A DNA stretch of 64,000 bases from Yersinia alsatica. GTDB taxonomy: Bacteria > Pseudomonadota > Gammaproteobacteria > Enterobacterales > Enterobacteriaceae. A program made the position numbers and the translations under genes. How positions within the stretch are numbered: the stretch's first letter is position 1; each line of letters begins with the position of its first letter. Where the stretch lies: positions 186,001-250,000 of the forward strand of contig NZ_CABHWW010000033.1 in assembly GCF_902170305.1 (NCBI RefSeq), in the 5' to 3' direction. This document shows positions 8,088 to 19,527 of this stretch, piece by piece. The notes under the pieces were generated by a model. It worked only from the letters and a program-made list of their open reading frames with translations. It searched no databases and was not told the origin of the DNA.

Positions 8088-10574
8088 TTACTGACCGAAC
8101 ATATCTTTGATCCAACCCGCAACACCGTCGCCGTCAGGTTTGGCTTGCTGCGCTGGCTGAGCGGCCTGACACAACCCTTGCGGGTTCTCAGTCCAAACCG
8201 GAATCGAACGCATGCCGCTCCCGTCGCCACAGACAAAGTTCCCTGCCGAATCAATACTCATCTGGCTGATCCCCTCTGGGGGCTGCAATACCAGCGGCAA
8301 TGGTGTTTGATTCTCAAGATAACGGCGATACAAAGTCAGTGCCCCGTTAGCCCCGGTCAATTTGGCCGGGCCATTGTTGTCACGGCCAACCCAAGCAATC
8401 GCGACCTCCTTGCCGTCAATACCGGCAAACCAGCTATCACGCAGGTCGTTGGTGGTACCGGTTTTCGCCGCCAGATTGTATTTAGAGAATTTCACTGACA
8501 ATGAACGCGATGTCCCACGCGCCACCCCTTGTTGCATGGCATACAGAGTCAGATAAGCCGCTTGTGCCGGGACCATTCTCTCCGCCTGTGGGAAGCTTTG
8601 ATACAGCACCGTGCCATCTTCAGCAATCACCGAGCGCACAGCGGATAATGGCGCACGATTTCCGCCACTGGCGATAGTCTGATATTCCTGCGCCACTTCA
8701 ATCGGCGTCAGGTCAATTGCCCCCAGTAACATGGCCGGAACCGGATTAATCACCGCTTTCGGGATACCCAGACGTTGTAACATAGCGCTGATTTGATCCA
8801 ACCCAACGGACATGCCCAGATTGACGGTTGGCACGTTCAAAGAGTTCGCCAAAGCATCGACTAACATCACCTGTCCACGGAACTGACGATCATAGTTTTT
8901 CGGCTGCCATGTTGAGCCGTTGGGCAATTTAATCGACAGCGGTTGGTCCGACAGCCAAGTATTGAGGCGATATTTATCTGGCTCGCTCAAGGCGGTCAAA
9001 TAAGTTGGCGGCTTGGCCAGTGACCCCACCAAGCGGCGTGCTTGCATGGCACGGTTAAACCCGGCAAATTGTGGCTGAGCACCGCCAACCATGGCACGAA
9101 CTTCGCCACTAAAGCGGTCAACAATCACCATCGCCGCTTCCAAATCATCCAGATGACGAGCAGCCTTCAGTGCCGGAATCCCATCTTCGATGGCTTTTTC
9201 TGCCGCATCTTGTGAAACCGGGTCTAGCGTGGTGAAAATTTTCACCCCGGACAAGTCATTAATCTTGTCACCCAACTTCTGCTGTAGTTCCTGACGTACC
9301 ATCTGCATAAACGCAGGCTGAGGCGTGATAACCCCGCCTTTCGGCTGCACCCCTAGTGGGCGGGCGCTCAGCATGGTATAGAGTTCGCCGTCAATGACCC
9401 CCTGATTCTGCAACAAACGCAGCACCAGATTACGCCGTTCAAGCGCCAGTGTCGGGTTACGCCACGGGTTATACAGCGACGCCCCTTTCACCATCCCCAC
9501 CAGCATGGCTTGCTGGTCAAGGCTCAGTTCATTCACCGGACGACCAAAGTAATACAAGCTTGCCAACGGGAAACCACGAATTTGATCACTGCCACTCTGC
9601 CCGAGATACACTTCGTTCAGGTACAGTTCCAAAATGCGATCTTTGCTGTAGCGGTAATCCACCAACAGCGCCATGTAGGCTTCGTTAAGTTTACGCCACA
9701 GTGAGCGCTCGTTAGTCAGGAACAGGTTTTTGACTAACTGTTGAGTCAGTGTACTGCCCCCCTGCACTGCTTTACCGGCAGTCAGGTTGGCAACGACGGC
9801 GCGGCCAATAGAATAGGGGCTGATACCGTCATGCTCGTAAAAATGGCGGTCTTCCGTCGCTAGCAAGGTATCGACCAGCAAATCAGGGAAACCAGCGCGC
9901 GGCACAAACAGGCGCTGCTCACCATTCGGTGATTGCAACATGGTAATCAGCTTAGGATCGAGGCGCAGGAAGCCAAAATCACGTTGATTATCCAGATTTT
10001 GGATCCGTGCCAGACGATCATCTTTAAAGATCAAACGCGCACGGATCTGACCCTCTTTAGCATCAGGGAAATCAAATGGGCGGCGCAAGATATCAATGCT
10101 ATCGCCCTGCACAGTGAACTCACCAGGGCGAGTCATCCGTGTAACCTGACGGTATTGCATCCCTTCCAGCAAATCGATCATCTCTTTTTTGCTGTAGGAC
10201 ATCCCCGGTTCAAGGCTAACCATACGGCCATATACGGCAGCAGGCAGTTGCCAGACCTTGCCATCAATACGGCTGCGGATTTGCGAGTCGAGGTAAACGC
10301 CATAAATAGCCAATACCACCGCGCCAACCAGGAACAGTTTGATAAATAAGCCAAGCCAACGGCGTTTTTTGCGGGGCGGACGTGATGCTACCTTTCTTGG
10401 CATCGGTTCTTCCTCGTCGTCATAGTCATCATCGTCGTGGTCTTCGTCATCCAAATAATCTTCTTCTTCGTATTCATCTTCATCACGCCGCCGGCGCAAT
10501 GGCCGTTTTGGTGCAGCTTTGGGTTGGGCTTTCTTGCCCTTGCGCCCTATTGGCTCGCGGTCATCCCCAGACAT
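8088..10574 (-). CDS. mrcB: Penicillin-binding protein 1B
   Basis: Bifunctional class A PBP that polymerises and cross-links peptidoglycan at the inner membrane. The 828-residue protein has a charged cytoplasmic N-tail (Lys/Arg-rich, then Asp/Glu-rich, residues about 1-65), one membrane anchor near 75-95 ([18 protein letters not shown]), a UvrB2-homology domain, a GT51 glycosyltransferase domain with catalytic [10 protein letters not shown] and [12 protein letters not shown], and a transpeptidase domain with SLAK (nucleophile Ser), SLN and KTGTTND. It is divergent from nothing; hrpB lies upstream on the same strand. In E. coli fhuA follows mrcB; here the fhuC promoter does. Confidence 0.97.
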   Translation of the reverse strand: MSGDDREPIGRKGKKAQPKAAPKRPLRRRRDEDEYEEEDYLDDEDHDDDDYDDEEEPMPRKVASRPPRKKRRWLGLFIKLFLVGAVVLAIYGVYLDSQIRSRIDGKVWQLPAAVYGRMVSLEPGMSYSKKEMIDLLEGMQYRQVTRMTRPGEFTVQGDSIDILRRPFDFPDAKEGQIRARLIFKDDRLARIQNLDNQRDFGFLRLDPKLITMLQSPNGEQRLFVPRAGFPDLLVDTLLATEDRHFYEHDGISPYSIGRAVVANLTAGKAVQGGSTLTQQLVKNLFLTNERSLWRKLNEAYMALLVDYRYSKDRILELYLNEVYLGQSGSDQIRGFPLASLYYFGRPVNELSLDQQAMLVGMVKGASLYNPWRNPTLALERRNLVLRLLQNQGVIDGELYTMLSARPLGVQPKGGVITPQPAFMQMVRQELQQKLGDKINDLSGVKIFTTLDPVSQDAAEKAIEDGIPALKAARHLDDLEAAMVIVDRFSGEVRAMVGGAQPQFAGFNRAMQARRLVGSLAKPPTYLTALSEPDKYRLNTWLSDQPLSIKLPNGSTWQPKNYDRQFRGQVMLVDALANSLNVPTVNLGMSVGLDQISAMLQRLGIPKAVINPVPAMLLGAIDLTPIEVAQEYQTIASGGNRAPLSAVRSVIAEDGTVLYQSFPQAERMVPAQAAYLTLYAMQQGVARGTSRSLSVKFSKYNLAAKTGTTNDLRDSWFAGIDGKEVAIAWVGRDNNGPAKLTGANGALTLYRRYLENQTPLPLVLQPPEGISQMSIDSAGNFVCGDGSGMRSIPVWTENPQGLCQAAQPAQQAKPDGDGVAGWIKDMFGQ

Positions 10575-10680
10575 GTATTTCTCTCCACGCGCATTGGCGA
10601 TTATTGCGGCTTAATGTGTCCCCCAATTAACCAAATAGAAAGGGGAAACATCTGAAATTATGGGCTCTTAGCCCTGTGTA

Positions 10681-13191
10681 TCACTTATCCTGATACTTCT
10701 TGGTTCTGCGAGTGGGCCGAGTATTGGCAGGGTCATCTGGCCAAACATGTTTGGGATAGCGCCCTTTCATCTCTTTTTGCACCTCGCGATAGGCTCCCTG
10801 CCAGAAAGCGGCTAAATCGCCGGTAATCTGTAGTGGTCGATGGGCCGGAGAAAGCAGTTCAAGCACCACCGCGACCCGCCCACTCGCCAGCATCGGGCTA
10901 TGCTGTTCGCCAAAAACTTCCTGCAAACGCACCGCCAACACCGGGGGCCGGTCGACATAGTAACGGATTGGCAGACGGCTACCGGTCGGCACAGTGTAAT
11001 GAGTTGGCAGCTCAGTATCCAGCCGTTGACGTAACTGCCAACTCAATAAGCGAGTCAGCGCTTCCGAGAGATTCACTTGCCGTAATCGGCGCAAATCCCG
11101 CACACCAGACAGTGACGGCAGCAGCCATTGCTCAAGCTGGCTCAGTAAACTGTCGTCATCGACGGCCGGCCATTGCTCTTCAGATAGCCAAAGACTGGCG
11201 CAGTGCAGCCGGGTACGGAGCTGTTCAGCACTCTCATCCCAGTTAAGCACCTGTAACCCTTGCTCACGCACCCAGTTTAGCAGGGCGGATTGCAATGCTT
11301 CATCACTCGGTTTGGCCAACGGCTGGGCTCGTAAGGTCAAACGCCCAATTTGCCAGCGCCGCCAGGCACGCAATGTGCCTTTTGCTTCATCCCACTCCAC
11401 CACCGTCCGTTCTTCAACCAGACGGGGCAATTGCTTCGCCAGTTGTTCAACATCAATGGGCAGTGCCAGTAAAATGCGCGCATCCGGCCCGCTGTTGCTT
11501 TGCAATAAGCTTGCAGCCACTAACCAGGGAGTGCGTGATAGCGCCTCGTCTTGCGCCATTGCAGCCCCCATGCCGTTAGCCAGTAGATAGCGGCCATCCT
11601 GTCCTCGCGCACTCGCAATGCGGTCAGGATATGCCAGCGCCAATAATTGGCCGGCGATATCGCTATCTACAGTTCCAACACGGGCATTAATTCTTTGCGT
11701 CAATTGCCTTGCTCGCCGCTGCCAATGGGACTGTGGGCAGCTAAGCCAGTGATGTAAATCAATTTGACCAGAGCGAGGAGGTTCTTCCAGAATGGCGGCC
11801 AGCAGCGCCGCGGTTGCCAGTGCATCCGGGCTTTGTCCAGCGGCAAAACAGAGCATCGCGGCCAAACGCGGCTCACACCCCAGATTTGCCATCGTGCGCC
11901 CAGTAGCAGTGAGCTGACCATTCGAGTCGGTAGCCCCCAAGCGCCGCAATAAATCACTGGCGACAGAAAGTGCGGCCTGCGGCGGTTGATCAAGCCAACT
12001 GAGCTGGCTCGCCTCCTGACATCCCCAGTTCAGCAGATCCAGCCACAAGCTGCATAAATCACTATTAAGAATTTCTGGCTCACTGTATTCCGCCGCGCGT
12101 TCAGCCTGCTCTTTGGCAAACAGATGCCAGCAGATACCCGGCTCTAGCCGCCCGGCACGTCCAGCGCGCTGCACCATCGAAGCCTGACTTATCCGCTGAG
12201 TCACCAAACGGGTCAGCCCGTTTTTGACATCAAAGCGCGCCACCCGTTCCAAACCACTATCAACAACCAAGCGGATCCCTTCGATAGTCAGGCTGGTTTC
12301 GGCAATATTGGTCGCCAGTACCACTTTGCGTCGCCCTGCCGGGGCTGGCTGAATCGCTTTTTGCTGTTCACTGAGGGGTAAAGCGCCGTACAGCGGGCAA
12401 AGGTCAGTATCACTGGCGACCTCGCCCTGCAACCGCTCAATGACACGATGAATTTCCCCGACGCCGGGTAAAAATAGCAGCAAAGAGCCAGTTTGCTCGT
12501 TCAATAAGCGCTTAACCCGGTTAGCCACTCCATCTTCTAACCGCTCATGGCTAGACAGCGGCTGATAGCTACGTTCCACAGGAAAACTGCGCCCAGCGGA
12601 AACAATGGCCGGTGCAGAGGGTAATAGCGCAGACAGGCGCTGATTATCCAACGTCGCGGACATGATCAACAGCTTGAGGTCGTCACGCAGCCCTTGTTGC
12701 ACATCCAGCAACAGCGCCAGCGCTAAATCGGCCTGCAAACTGCGCTCATGGAACTCATCGAGAATAACCAAAGACACTCCCGTAAGCTCCGCATCCTGTT
12801 GCAGCATGCGTGTCAAGATACCTTCGGTAACCACTTCCAGGCGGGTATTCGGCCCGCTTTTACTTTCGGCTCGCATGCGATAGCCCACGGTGTGGCCGGG
12901 TTGTTCACCCAATTGTTGCGCCAAGCGGTATGCCACATTTTTTGCCGCCAGCCGCCGTGGTTCCAGCATGATAATGCGACCATCAATAAACTCACTGCAT
13001 TGCAGGATTTGCAGCGGTAACCACGTCGATTTCCCTGCCCCGGTGGGGGCATGGAGCAAAACTTGCGGTGAGGTGCGCAACGCAGACAATATCTCGCTAA
13101 GCACTTCACCTACCGGCAAAGCGGCCATCTGCGCATCACTTTCTCTCTGACTCACCCCCACATTCTTCTCCATGCTCTCTACTTTTATCAT
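10681..13191 (-). CDS. hrpB: HrpB, DEAH-box ATP-dependent helicase
   Basis: Superfamily 2 RNA-helicase-like ATPase of unclear cellular job. Motifs in order: I APTGAGKST, II LDEFHERS (DEFH), III MSATLD, V TNIAETSLTIEG, VI QRAGRAGR, then HA2 and the HrpB-specific C-terminal domain ending in KGRYPKHVWPDDP. Length 836 residues is slightly above the E. coli protein because of a 21-residue N-terminal extension; Met7 (13173, GTAGAGAG ahead) or Met22 (13128, MAALPVGEVL) could be the true start. Divergent from thpR. Confidence 0.94.
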   Translation of the reverse strand: MIKVESMEKNVGVSQRESDAQMAALPVGEVLSEILSALRTSPQVLLHAPTGAGKSTWLPLQILQCSEFIDGRIIMLEPRRLAAKNVAYRLAQQLGEQPGHTVGYRMRAESKSGPNTRLEVVTEGILTRMLQQDAELTGVSLVILDEFHERSLQADLALALLLDVQQGLRDDLKLLIMSATLDNQRLSALLPSAPAIVSAGRSFPVERSYQPLSSHERLEDGVANRVKRLLNEQTGSLLLFLPGVGEIHRVIERLQGEVASDTDLCPLYGALPLSEQQKAIQPAPAGRRKVVLATNIAETSLTIEGIRLVVDSGLERVARFDVKNGLTRLVTQRISQASMVQRAGRAGRLEPGICWHLFAKEQAERAAEYSEPEILNSDLCSLWLDLLNWGCQEASQLSWLDQPPQAALSVASDLLRRLGATDSNGQLTATGRTMANLGCEPRLAAMLCFAAGQSPDALATAALLAAILEEPPRSGQIDLHHWLSCPQSHWQRRARQLTQRINARVGTVDSDIAGQLLALAYPDRIASARGQDGRYLLANGMGAAMAQDEALSRTPWLVAASLLQSNSGPDARILLALPIDVEQLAKQLPRLVEERTVVEWDEAKGTLRAWRRWQIGRLTLRAQPLAKPSDEALQSALLNWVREQGLQVLNWDESAEQLRTRLHCASLWLSEEQWPAVDDDSLLSQLEQWLLPSLSGVRDLRRLRQVNLSEALTRLLSWQLRQRLDTELPTHYTVPTGSRLPIRYYVDRPPVLAVRLQEVFGEQHSPMLASGRVAVVLELLSPAHRPLQITGDLAAFWQGAYREVQKEMKGRYPKHVWPDDPANTRPTRRTKKYQDK

Positions 13192-13288
13192 CGGTCATTG
13201 TAACATCATGACCGTATAGCGTATTTAGCCGAGTGATTATGCCAACCTGATGATTAATGCTGTCGATAAAACAATCGTGAACAAAACC

Positions 13289-13852
13289 ATGCTGAAGACC
13301 GCGAGTCCTCGCCGCCTGTTCTTTGCTCTGACACTGCCGAAGACCATGCAGCGGCGCATTGTACAATGGCGAGCAGATAACTTCTCGCCAGAGGCTGGCC
13401 ATCCTATTGCTGCGGCCAATCTTCACCTGACGCTGGCGTTCCTCGGCGAGGTCAGTGCCACCAAAGCTCAGGTATTGCAGCAACAAGCGGGGCGCATCAG
13501 TCAGCCGGGTTTTGACGTGACACTGGATGATATCGGCCACTGGCCCGGTTCCGGTGTGGTCTGGCTCGGGTGTAAGAATCCGCCACGCGGTCTGCTGCAG
13601 TTGGCTCAGCTACTGCGCTCTCAGGCGGCACGCAGCGGTTGTTACCAATCACCACTGCCCTTTCATCCCCATGTCAGCTTGCTACGTGGCGCTACCCGCC
13701 CGGTCGCGATACCGGCTAAAACCGCAAACGAAAGCTTCCGTGCAAGCCATTTTTCATTATATGAATCGGCATTGGTGCGCGGGCGTACCCGTTATAACAT
13801 TGTGCAAAGCTGGCCACTGGTGAGCAGCGAAAGGACATCCGATGGCGTCTAG
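13289..13852 (+). CDS. thpR: RNA 2',3'-cyclic phosphodiesterase
   Basis: LigT/2H phosphoesterase family, opening 2',3'-cyclic phosphates in RNA and also known for reversible 2'-5' ligation in vitro. The two HxT/SxL catalytic motifs are HLTLAFLGE (about residue 47) and HVSLLRGA (about 130). The start at 13289 ([14 protein letters not shown]) best fits the family length of about 176-190; an upstream ATG at 13250 would add 13 residues, and neither has a clear ribosome site. The 3' end overlaps sfsA by 11 bases, suggesting co-transcription. Divergent from hrpB. Confidence 0.92.
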   Translation: MLKTASPRRLFFALTLPKTMQRRIVQWRADNFSPEAGHPIAAANLHLTLAFLGEVSATKAQVLQQQAGRISQPGFDVTLDDIGHWPGSGVVWLGCKNPPRGLLQLAQLLRSQAARSGCYQSPLPFHPHVSLLRGATRPVAIPAKTANESFRASHFSLYESALVRGRTRYNIVQSWPLVSSERTSDGV

Positions 13853-14603
13853 CCCACAGTCATTTTCTCATCCCCAATTACTGTCGTTTAATCCCCGGTT
13901 ACAACCGGCCACACTTATCCTGCGGTATAAACGCTTTTTAGCTGATATTGTGACGCCCGCCGGAGAAACATTAACTATTCATTGCGCTAATACTGGAGCC
14001 ATGACCGGTTGTGCAACTCCAGGAGATACGGTCTGGTATTCGACCTCGGATAATCCGAAACGTAAGTATCCTCATAGTTGGGAGTTAACACAGACCCAAA
14101 CTGGTGATTGGATATGCGTAAATACCTTACGTGCCAATGAGTTAGTCAGCTCTGCAATAGATAATAACCACATAGTTGAATTATCTGGTTACACTTCTGT
14201 CAAAAGAGAGATTAAATATGGGGACGAGAACAGCCGTATAGACTTGTTATTGCAGGCAGAAAATAGGTCTAACTGCTATATTGAAGTCAAGTCGGTTACC
14301 TTATTACAGCAACAGTGTGGGTATTTCCCGGATGCCGTCACCCTGCGGGGTCAGAAGCATCTCAGGGAGTTACAAAGCATGGTTGCCAGCGGTCACCGGG
14401 CGGTACTTTTTTTTGCCGTATTGCATACGGGCATCAAGCAAGTCGCTGCGGCCCGACACATTGACAATCGCTATGCAGAATTGCTGGCCCAGGCTCAGCA
14501 AGCAGGAGTGGAGGTGATTTGCTACGGTTTTCAACTATCGCCTGACGGTATCGCGCTGGATGCTCGTTTACCGTTATTACTGGACGAAACGCTCAATCCA
14601 TAA
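13842..14603 (+). CDS. sfsA: SfsA, sugar fermentation stimulation protein
   Basis: Family first described as a DNA-binding factor enhancing maltose metabolism; its fold includes an OB-like domain and a nuclease-like core, and its real role is unsettled. The 253-residue protein carries the conserved [30 protein letters not shown] and [10 protein letters not shown] segments; the last resembles the D-ExK core of PD-(D/E)XK nucleases. It has an N-terminal extension of about 13 residues over E. coli SfsA. Overlaps thpR by 11 bases and precedes dksA. Confidence 0.94.
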   Translation: MASSPQSFSHPQLLSFNPRLQPATLILRYKRFLADIVTPAGETLTIHCANTGAMTGCATPGDTVWYSTSDNPKRKYPHSWELTQTQTGDWICVNTLRANELVSSAIDNNHIVELSGYTSVKREIKYGDENSRIDLLLQAENRSNCYIEVKSVTLLQQQCGYFPDAVTLRGQKHLRELQSMVASGHRAVLFFAVLHTGIKQVAAARHIDNRYAELLAQAQQAGVEVICYGFQLSPDGIALDARLPLLLDETLNP

Positions 14604-14782
14604 TGCTTAATAAAGAAGCAACTATTGGGTAAAGCCGCTCGCCAAATACGCCTTCCTTCACAGCATTGTCAAGCAGGCGACAGGAATAATTGCCAACCTA
14701 CCTTCCTTCTGTTATTTATAGCGGCCTGATTTTTCCCCGTATTGGGGATTTCGATAGTGCGTATGAATGTAGGAGAAGCATC

Positions 14783-15238
14783 ATGCAAGAAGGGCAAAAA
14801 CGTAAAACCTCGTCCTTGAGCATTCTCGCCATCGCTGGGGTAGAACCGTACCAAGAGAAGCCAGGCGAAGAGTATATGAATGCCGCCCAGCTGTCGCATT
14901 TCAAGCTGATTCTTGAAGCATGGCGCAACCAGCTCAGGGATGAAGTGGATCGTACTGTATCGCACATGCAAGACGAAGCTGCTAATTTCCCCGATCCGGT
15001 AGACCGTGCCGCGCAGGAAGAAGAGTTTAGTCTTGAACTTCGTAACCGCGACCGCGAGCGTAAGCTGATTAAAAAGATCGAGAAAACACTGAAAAAAGTC
15101 GAAGATGACGATTTCGGTTACTGCGATTCTTGTGGCGTCGAGATTGGCATTCGCCGTCTGGAAGCGCGACCAACAGCAGATTTGTGTATTGACTGTAAAA
15201 CCTTAGCCGAAATCCGCGAAAAGCAGATGGCAGGCTAA
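14783..15238 (+). CDS. dksA: DksA, RNA polymerase-binding transcription factor
   Basis: Works with ppGpp in the RNA polymerase secondary channel to reset rRNA and amino-acid promoters. At 151 residues it is nearly identical to E. coli DksA. The coiled-coil tip with acidic [11 protein letters not shown] (residues about 70-80), the four-Cys zinc finger CDSCG...CIDC and the C-terminal helix ending KQMAG are all visible. The start is set by AGGAGAAGC just before ATG 14783; a longer frame from 14690 has no ribosome site and no homology. A leader of about 180 bases separates it from sfsA. Confidence 0.98.
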   Translation: MQEGQKRKTSSLSILAIAGVEPYQEKPGEEYMNAAQLSHFKLILEAWRNQLRDEVDRTVSHMQDEAANFPDPVDRAAQEEEFSLELRNRDRERKLIKKIEKTLKKVEDDDFGYCDSCGVEIGIRRLEARPTADLCIDCKTLAEIREKQMAG

Positions 15239-15308
15239 TACAGCAATAATACGGTGCCAGAGTGATTTCTGGTGCCGTATTCATTACGCTGAACCTCCCT
15301 TTCCCTAT

Positions 15309-16268
15309 ATGCCTGAAGATATCAATACTCAGCGACTCATTACTGAACAAGCAGCTCTGAAGCCAACCCAGTATGTCGGGCGTTTTGCGCCATCACCCTC
15401 TGGTGATTTACATTTTGGTTCGCTGATTGCCGCACTCGGAAGTTACCTGCAAGCCCGCGCTCAAGGTGGGAGCTGGTTAGTTCGCATTGAAGATATTGAC
15501 CCTCCTCGTGAAATTCCTGGCGCCGCCGCCCGCATTTTAACTGCATTAGAGCACTATGGCCTGCATTGGGACGGCCCGGTTATTTACCAGTCTCAGCGCC
15601 ATGAAGCATATCGCGCTACCTTAGAGTGGTTGAAGCAACAAGGGCTGAGCTATTACTGCACCTGTACCCGCAGCCGTATTCAACAGATTGGTGGGCTATA
15701 CGACGGCTTTTGCCGCGAACGTCATTTACCCGCAGATGGCGCGGCTATCCGTTTACGCCAGACTCAACCGGTTTATTCCTTTTATGATAAATTACTGGGT
15801 GAGTTGCACGCCGTACCAGCACTGGCAGAAGAAGATTTTATTATTCGTAGGCGAGATGGGTTGTTTGCCTATAATCTGGCGGTGGTGGTTGATGATGCTT
15901 TTCAAGGCGTAACCGAGATTGTGCGTGGGGCGGATTTGATTGAGCCAACAGTGCGTCAGATAGCCCTCTATAAGCAATTACAGCAACCGGTACCCAGCTA
16001 TTTGCATTTACCACTGGCGCTGAACCCTGATGGCAATAAGTTATCTAAGCAAAACCATGCGCCGCCGCTGCCAAATGGCGATCCGCGGCCGATTTTGGTC
16101 GAGGCATTAAAGTTTTTACGTCAACCACTGCCAGAATGCTGGCAAGATCTTGATTTGCCGTTATTATTACGTTTTGCAGTCGAAAATTGGACATTGGCAG
16201 CAATTCCGCTTCAGGGGGCGATAGCCGCCACTGAAAACACAACGGCATTCTCAAAGGAAGCACGGTGA
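15309..16268 (+). CDS. gluQ: Glutamyl-Q tRNA(Asp) synthetase
   Basis: Paralogue of the catalytic half of glutamyl-tRNA synthetase that attaches glutamate to queuosine in the anticodon of tRNA-Asp. The Rossmann signature is [13 protein letters not shown] (HIGH-like) and the second is KLSKQNHA (KMSKS-like); the zinc-binding Cys pair and YxxxC are in YYCTCTRSR and YDGFC. There is no anticodon-binding domain, as expected at 319 residues. The first 19 residues exceed the E. coli protein; the reading starts to match at [11 protein letters not shown]. Follows dksA as in E. coli, upstream of pcnB. Confidence 0.95.
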   Translation: MPEDINTQRLITEQAALKPTQYVGRFAPSPSGDLHFGSLIAALGSYLQARAQGGSWLVRIEDIDPPREIPGAAARILTALEHYGLHWDGPVIYQSQRHEAYRATLEWLKQQGLSYYCTCTRSRIQQIGGLYDGFCRERHLPADGAAIRLRQTQPVYSFYDKLLGELHAVPALAEEDFIIRRRDGLFAYNLAVVVDDAFQGVTEIVRGADLIEPTVRQIALYKQLQQPVPSYLHLPLALNPDGNKLSKQNHAPPLPNGDPRPILVEALKFLRQPLPECWQDLDLPLLLRFAVENWTLAAIPLQGAIAATENTTAFSKEAR

Positions 16269-16329
16269 GCTATGATTAGCCGCTGTTTTTCTGTTGTTCT
16301 GTTAAATATTGCCACTATCGAGGTGTACC

Positions 16330-17874
16330 ATTTTTACCCGAGTAGCCAATTTCTGCCGTAAGGTACTGATTCGCGATGATAAATCCGCTCGCGATGGTAA
16401 AGCTGTCCGCGATGAGACGGCCCGTGATAGTAGTGCCCGTAAAGATAAAGTGCCCGGTGAAGATAACGTGGCCCGCAAAGAGAGAAGGCCTGCCAGAACA
16501 AATACTGGCCGTAAGAATCAGGCAGGGCCAGCTTCGGAACAGAGTCCGATGACGATTATTCCACGAGATCAGCACAATATTTCCCGTCGAGATATCAGCG
16601 ATAACGCGCTGAAGGTTCTCTATCGCCTGAATAAATCAGGTTATGAAGCCTATCTGGTTGGTGGCGGTGTCCGTGACCTGCTACTGGGTAAAAAGCCGAA
16701 AGATTTTGATATCACCACCAGCGCCACGCCAGAACAAGTGCGAAAGTTATTCCGTAACTGCCGTCTGGTAGGCCGTCGTTTTCGTCTGGCTCATGTGATG
16801 TTTGGCCCGGAAATCATTGAAGTTGCTACTTTCCGTGGTCACCACGAACAACAACCAGCAGAAGATAGCGACAAAAATTCTTCCCAGCAGGCACAAAATG
16901 GCATGCTGCTGCGCGACAATATTTTCGGCACCATTGAAGATGATGCCCAACGCCGCGATTTCACCATTAACAGCCTCTACTACGGTATTTCTGATTTTGC
17001 ACTGCGTGACTACACCGGCGGCTTGCGTGATCTGAAAGAAGGTATCATTCGCCTGATTGGTGATCCTGAAACCCGCTACCGTGAAGATCCGGTGCGGATG
17101 CTGCGCGCGGTGCGTTTTGCCGCTAAATTGGACATGACCATCAGCCCGGAAACCGCAGAGCCAATCCCGCGTCTGGCATCACTGCTGCACGAGATCCCAC
17201 CGGCTCGTCTGTTTGAAGAGTCGCTCAAACTCTTGCAGTCAGGTTATGGCTATAAAACTTACTTAAAACTGTGCGAATATCAGCTTTTCCAGCCATTGTT
17301 CCCGCTGATTGCCCGTAATTTTACCGAGCATCACGATTCGCCAATGGAACGCATTCTGGTTCAGGTTTTGAAAAATACTGACCATCGTTTGCATAATGAT
17401 AAGCGCGTCAATCCGGCGTTCTTATTTGCCGCTATGCTTTGGTATCCGCTCATTGAACATGCGCAGAAACTGACGCAAGAAAGTGGCCTGGCTTATTACG
17501 ATGCTTTTGCACTGGCAATGAATGATGTGCTTGATGAAGAGTGCCGTTCACTGGCCATTCCAAAGCGAATTACTTCGCTGGTGCGGGATATCTGGCTGCT
17601 GCAATTGCGTTTGTCACGTCGTCAGGGCAAACGTGCGCATAAACTGATGGAACATCCAAAATTCCGCGCGGCCTATGACTTGTTAGCACTGCGGGCTGAA
17701 GTGGAAAATAACCATGAATTGCAGCGCTTAGCGCAGTGGTGGGGAGAGTTCCAAGAAGCGACGCCACTCCAGCAAAAGAATATGTTGAATACGTTAGGAG
17801 CTGATCCGGCGCCGCGTCGCTCTCGGCCTCGCCGCCCACGTAAACCAACAACGCCACGTAAAGAAGGGGCATAA
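16330..17874 (+). CDS. pcnB: Poly(A) polymerase I, probable ATT start codon
   Basis: Adds 3' poly(A) tails that mark RNA for decay and controls ColE1-type plasmid copy number. Nucleotidyltransferase signature [20 protein letters not shown] with the DxD acids, [11 protein letters not shown] and the RNA-binding C-terminal half ending in an Arg-rich tail are present. Homology to E. coli begins exactly at [12 protein letters not shown], encoded after ATT (16330-16332), and E. coli pcnB is known to start at AUU. GAGGTG lies just upstream. An ATG at 16309 would add 7 non-conserved residues. Residues about 17-74 form a charged, degenerate (K/R)D-A-R-D-rich insert, longer than in E. coli. Confidence 0.93.
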   Translation: MFTRVANFCRKVLIRDDKSARDGKAVRDETARDSSARKDKVPGEDNVARKERRPARTNTGRKNQAGPASEQSPMTIIPRDQHNISRRDISDNALKVLYRLNKSGYEAYLVGGGVRDLLLGKKPKDFDITTSATPEQVRKLFRNCRLVGRRFRLAHVMFGPEIIEVATFRGHHEQQPAEDSDKNSSQQAQNGMLLRDNIFGTIEDDAQRRDFTINSLYYGISDFALRDYTGGLRDLKEGIIRLIGDPETRYREDPVRMLRAVRFAAKLDMTISPETAEPIPRLASLLHEIPPARLFEESLKLLQSGYGYKTYLKLCEYQLFQPLFPLIARNFTEHHDSPMERILVQVLKNTDHRLHNDKRVNPAFLFAAMLWYPLIEHAQKLTQESGLAYYDAFALAMNDVLDEECRSLAIPKRITSLVRDIWLLQLRLSRRQGKRAHKLMEHPKFRAAYDLLALRAEVENNHELQRLAQWWGEFQEATPLQQKNMLNTLGADPAPRRSRPRRPRKPTTPRKEGA

Positions 17875-17882
17875 TTTATATC

Positions 17883-18362
17883 ATGATCCGGGTCTATATC
17901 GCGTTGGGCAGTAATCAGTCCATGCCACTGCAACAGGTTAAAGCAGCACTGGAAGCGCTGGAGCATCTGCCGCGCACCCGGTTAGTGGCGTGTTCACCTT
18001 TTTACCGCACCAAACCCTTAGGCCCGCAAGATCAGCCAGATTTCCTCAATGCTGTGGTGGCGTTGGATACATCACTTCCGCCAGAGCAGCTGTTAGATTG
18101 CACCCAAGCCATTGAACGCAACCAAGGCCGGGTGAGAAAAGAGCAGCGTTGGGGGCCACGGACACTGGATCTGGATATTATGCTGTATGGCGATCAGGTG
18201 ATAAACACCGATCGCCTGACGGTGCCGCACTATGGTCTAAAAGAGCGTGAGTTTATGCTCTATCCATTGGCTGATATTGCACCTGACCTGATTTTCCCTG
18301 ATGGCGAATCACTATCAGAGCGCCTCAAGCTGGTAGATAAAAACGGTCTGGTGCCCTGGTAA
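17883..18362 (+). CDS. folK: HPPK, 6-hydroxymethyl-7,8-dihydropterin pyrophosphokinase
   Basis: Transfers pyrophosphate from ATP to hydroxymethyl-dihydropterin in folate synthesis. The 159-residue protein has the HPPK signature RWGPRTLDLDIMLYG with the two magnesium-binding Asp, plus ALGSN near the N-terminus and the SPFYRTKPLG pterin loop. Starts 8 bases after the pcnB stop, so it is translated from the same message. Confidence 0.97.
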   Translation: MIRVYIALGSNQSMPLQQVKAALEALEHLPRTRLVACSPFYRTKPLGPQDQPDFLNAVVALDTSLPPEQLLDCTQAIERNQGRVRKEQRWGPRTLDLDIMLYGDQVINTDRLTVPHYGLKEREFMLYPLADIAPDLIFPDGESLSERLKLVDKNGLVPW

Positions 18363-18565
18363 CTGATGTTTACCAGCACTAACCTGCTTCCCCACCTGAT
18401 ATCTCCTTTCTCTTTAATTCTTTATTCTATGCTGAATTCCTAACTATCCACCGAGGATTAATCCTCTATCTATATGATTAAATGCATAAAATAGCACCAC
18501 TCGCCGTTGTACTAAGGTTACAGTAGAATGGCTTTATTAAACTGACGACTTCAGGAGAAAGAGTG

Positions 18566-19363
18566 ATGAAAGCCACCACCATGAGCCACTTACGTCAATG
18601 GAAACAAGAGAAACGTAAGTTCGCCACACTCACTGCCTATGATGCCAGCTTTGCTCAGTTATTTGCCGAGCAGGGTATTGGGGTTCTGCTGGTGGGTGAT
18701 TCGCTCGGAATGACATTACAAGGCTTTGATTCGACCTTACCAGTGACCACGGCGGATGTGGCTTACCATACCCGTGCAGTGCGTCGTGGTGCGCCTCATT
18801 GCCTGTTATTGGCTGATATGCCCTTCATGAGTTATGCCACACCAGAGCAAACCTTCACTAACGCAGCAGAATTAATGCGGGCTGGGGCCAATATGGTCAA
18901 GCTGGAAGGCGGCAGTTGGTTGTGCGACACCGTCCGCATGCTGGCAGAGCGCGCTGTTCCCGTCTGTGGGCATTTGGGATTAACACCGCAATCGGTCAAT
19001 ATTTTCGGCGGCTATAAAGTGCAGGGCCGGGAAGAAGTCGCGGCGAACCAACTGTTGAAAGATGCTCTGGCGCTGGAAAATGCTGGGGCGCAACTGTTAG
19101 TTCTGGAATGCGTACCGGTAGAATTGGCCCAGCGTGTCACCGAAGCACTGACTATTCCGGTGATTGGTATTGGCGCAGGCAATGTTACTGATGGGCAAAT
19201 TCTGGTGATGCACGATGCGCTAGGGATTACCGGCGGCCATACGCCTAAATTCAGCAAAAACTTCCTGGCACAAAGTGCTGGCGATATTCGTGCCGCCATT
19301 CAGCTTTATATTCAAGAAGTTGAGAGCGGCGTCTATCCGGCTGAAGAACATACATTCCAGTAA
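18566..19363 (+). CDS. panB: Ketopantoate hydroxymethyltransferase
   Basis: Makes ketopantoate from 2-oxoisovalerate and methylene-tetrahydrofolate, the first committed step to pantothenate. Metal-binding VGDSLGM, the GHLGLTPQ segment and catalytic Glu in VLECVP are present; the length of 265 matches the family. ATG 18566 is preceded by AGGAG at 8 bases; the in-frame GTG one codon earlier (18563) is less likely. A 200-base gap from folK contains the palindrome GAGGATTAATCCTC, and a repeat separates it from panC. Confidence 0.97.
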   Translation: MKATTMSHLRQWKQEKRKFATLTAYDASFAQLFAEQGIGVLLVGDSLGMTLQGFDSTLPVTTADVAYHTRAVRRGAPHCLLLADMPFMSYATPEQTFTNAAELMRAGANMVKLEGGSWLCDTVRMLAERAVPVCGHLGLTPQSVNIFGGYKVQGREEVAANQLLKDALALENAGAQLLVLECVPVELAQRVTEALTIPVIGIGAGNVTDGQILVMHDALGITGGHTPKFSKNFLAQSAGDIRAAIQLYIQEVESGVYPAEEHTFQ

Positions 19364-19391
19364 AATTTTACTGCTTAAATATTGCTATTAC

Positions 19392-19515
19392 ACCCTATAG
19401 ATTTCGAGATGTAGGAAGGCGGCAAGCAAGAAAACCCCAATGAGCTTACAACGGTAAGTGATTCGGGTGTACGAGTGCCGCCGCCACACCTACAACTTGA
19501 AAGATGACGGGTATA
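19392..19515. repeat. Palindromic intergenic repeat, copy 1 (panB-panC)
   Basis: About 125 bp with imperfect inverted ends: the left end reads ACCCTATAGATTTCGAGATG, the right end complements it with ATACCC...CTTTCAAGTTGTAGG. The centre has AGCTTAC...GTAAGTGATTCGGGT, shared with the copies at 37274 and 54130. It separates panB and panC and ends just before the panC ribosome site. Confidence 0.75.
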
Positions 19516-19527
19516 CCGGAGGAAAGG

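Noticed and set aside
13136-13540. Minus-strand frame opposite thpR
   Set aside because: Shadow of thpR, which has both HxTx-type motifs and clear homology.
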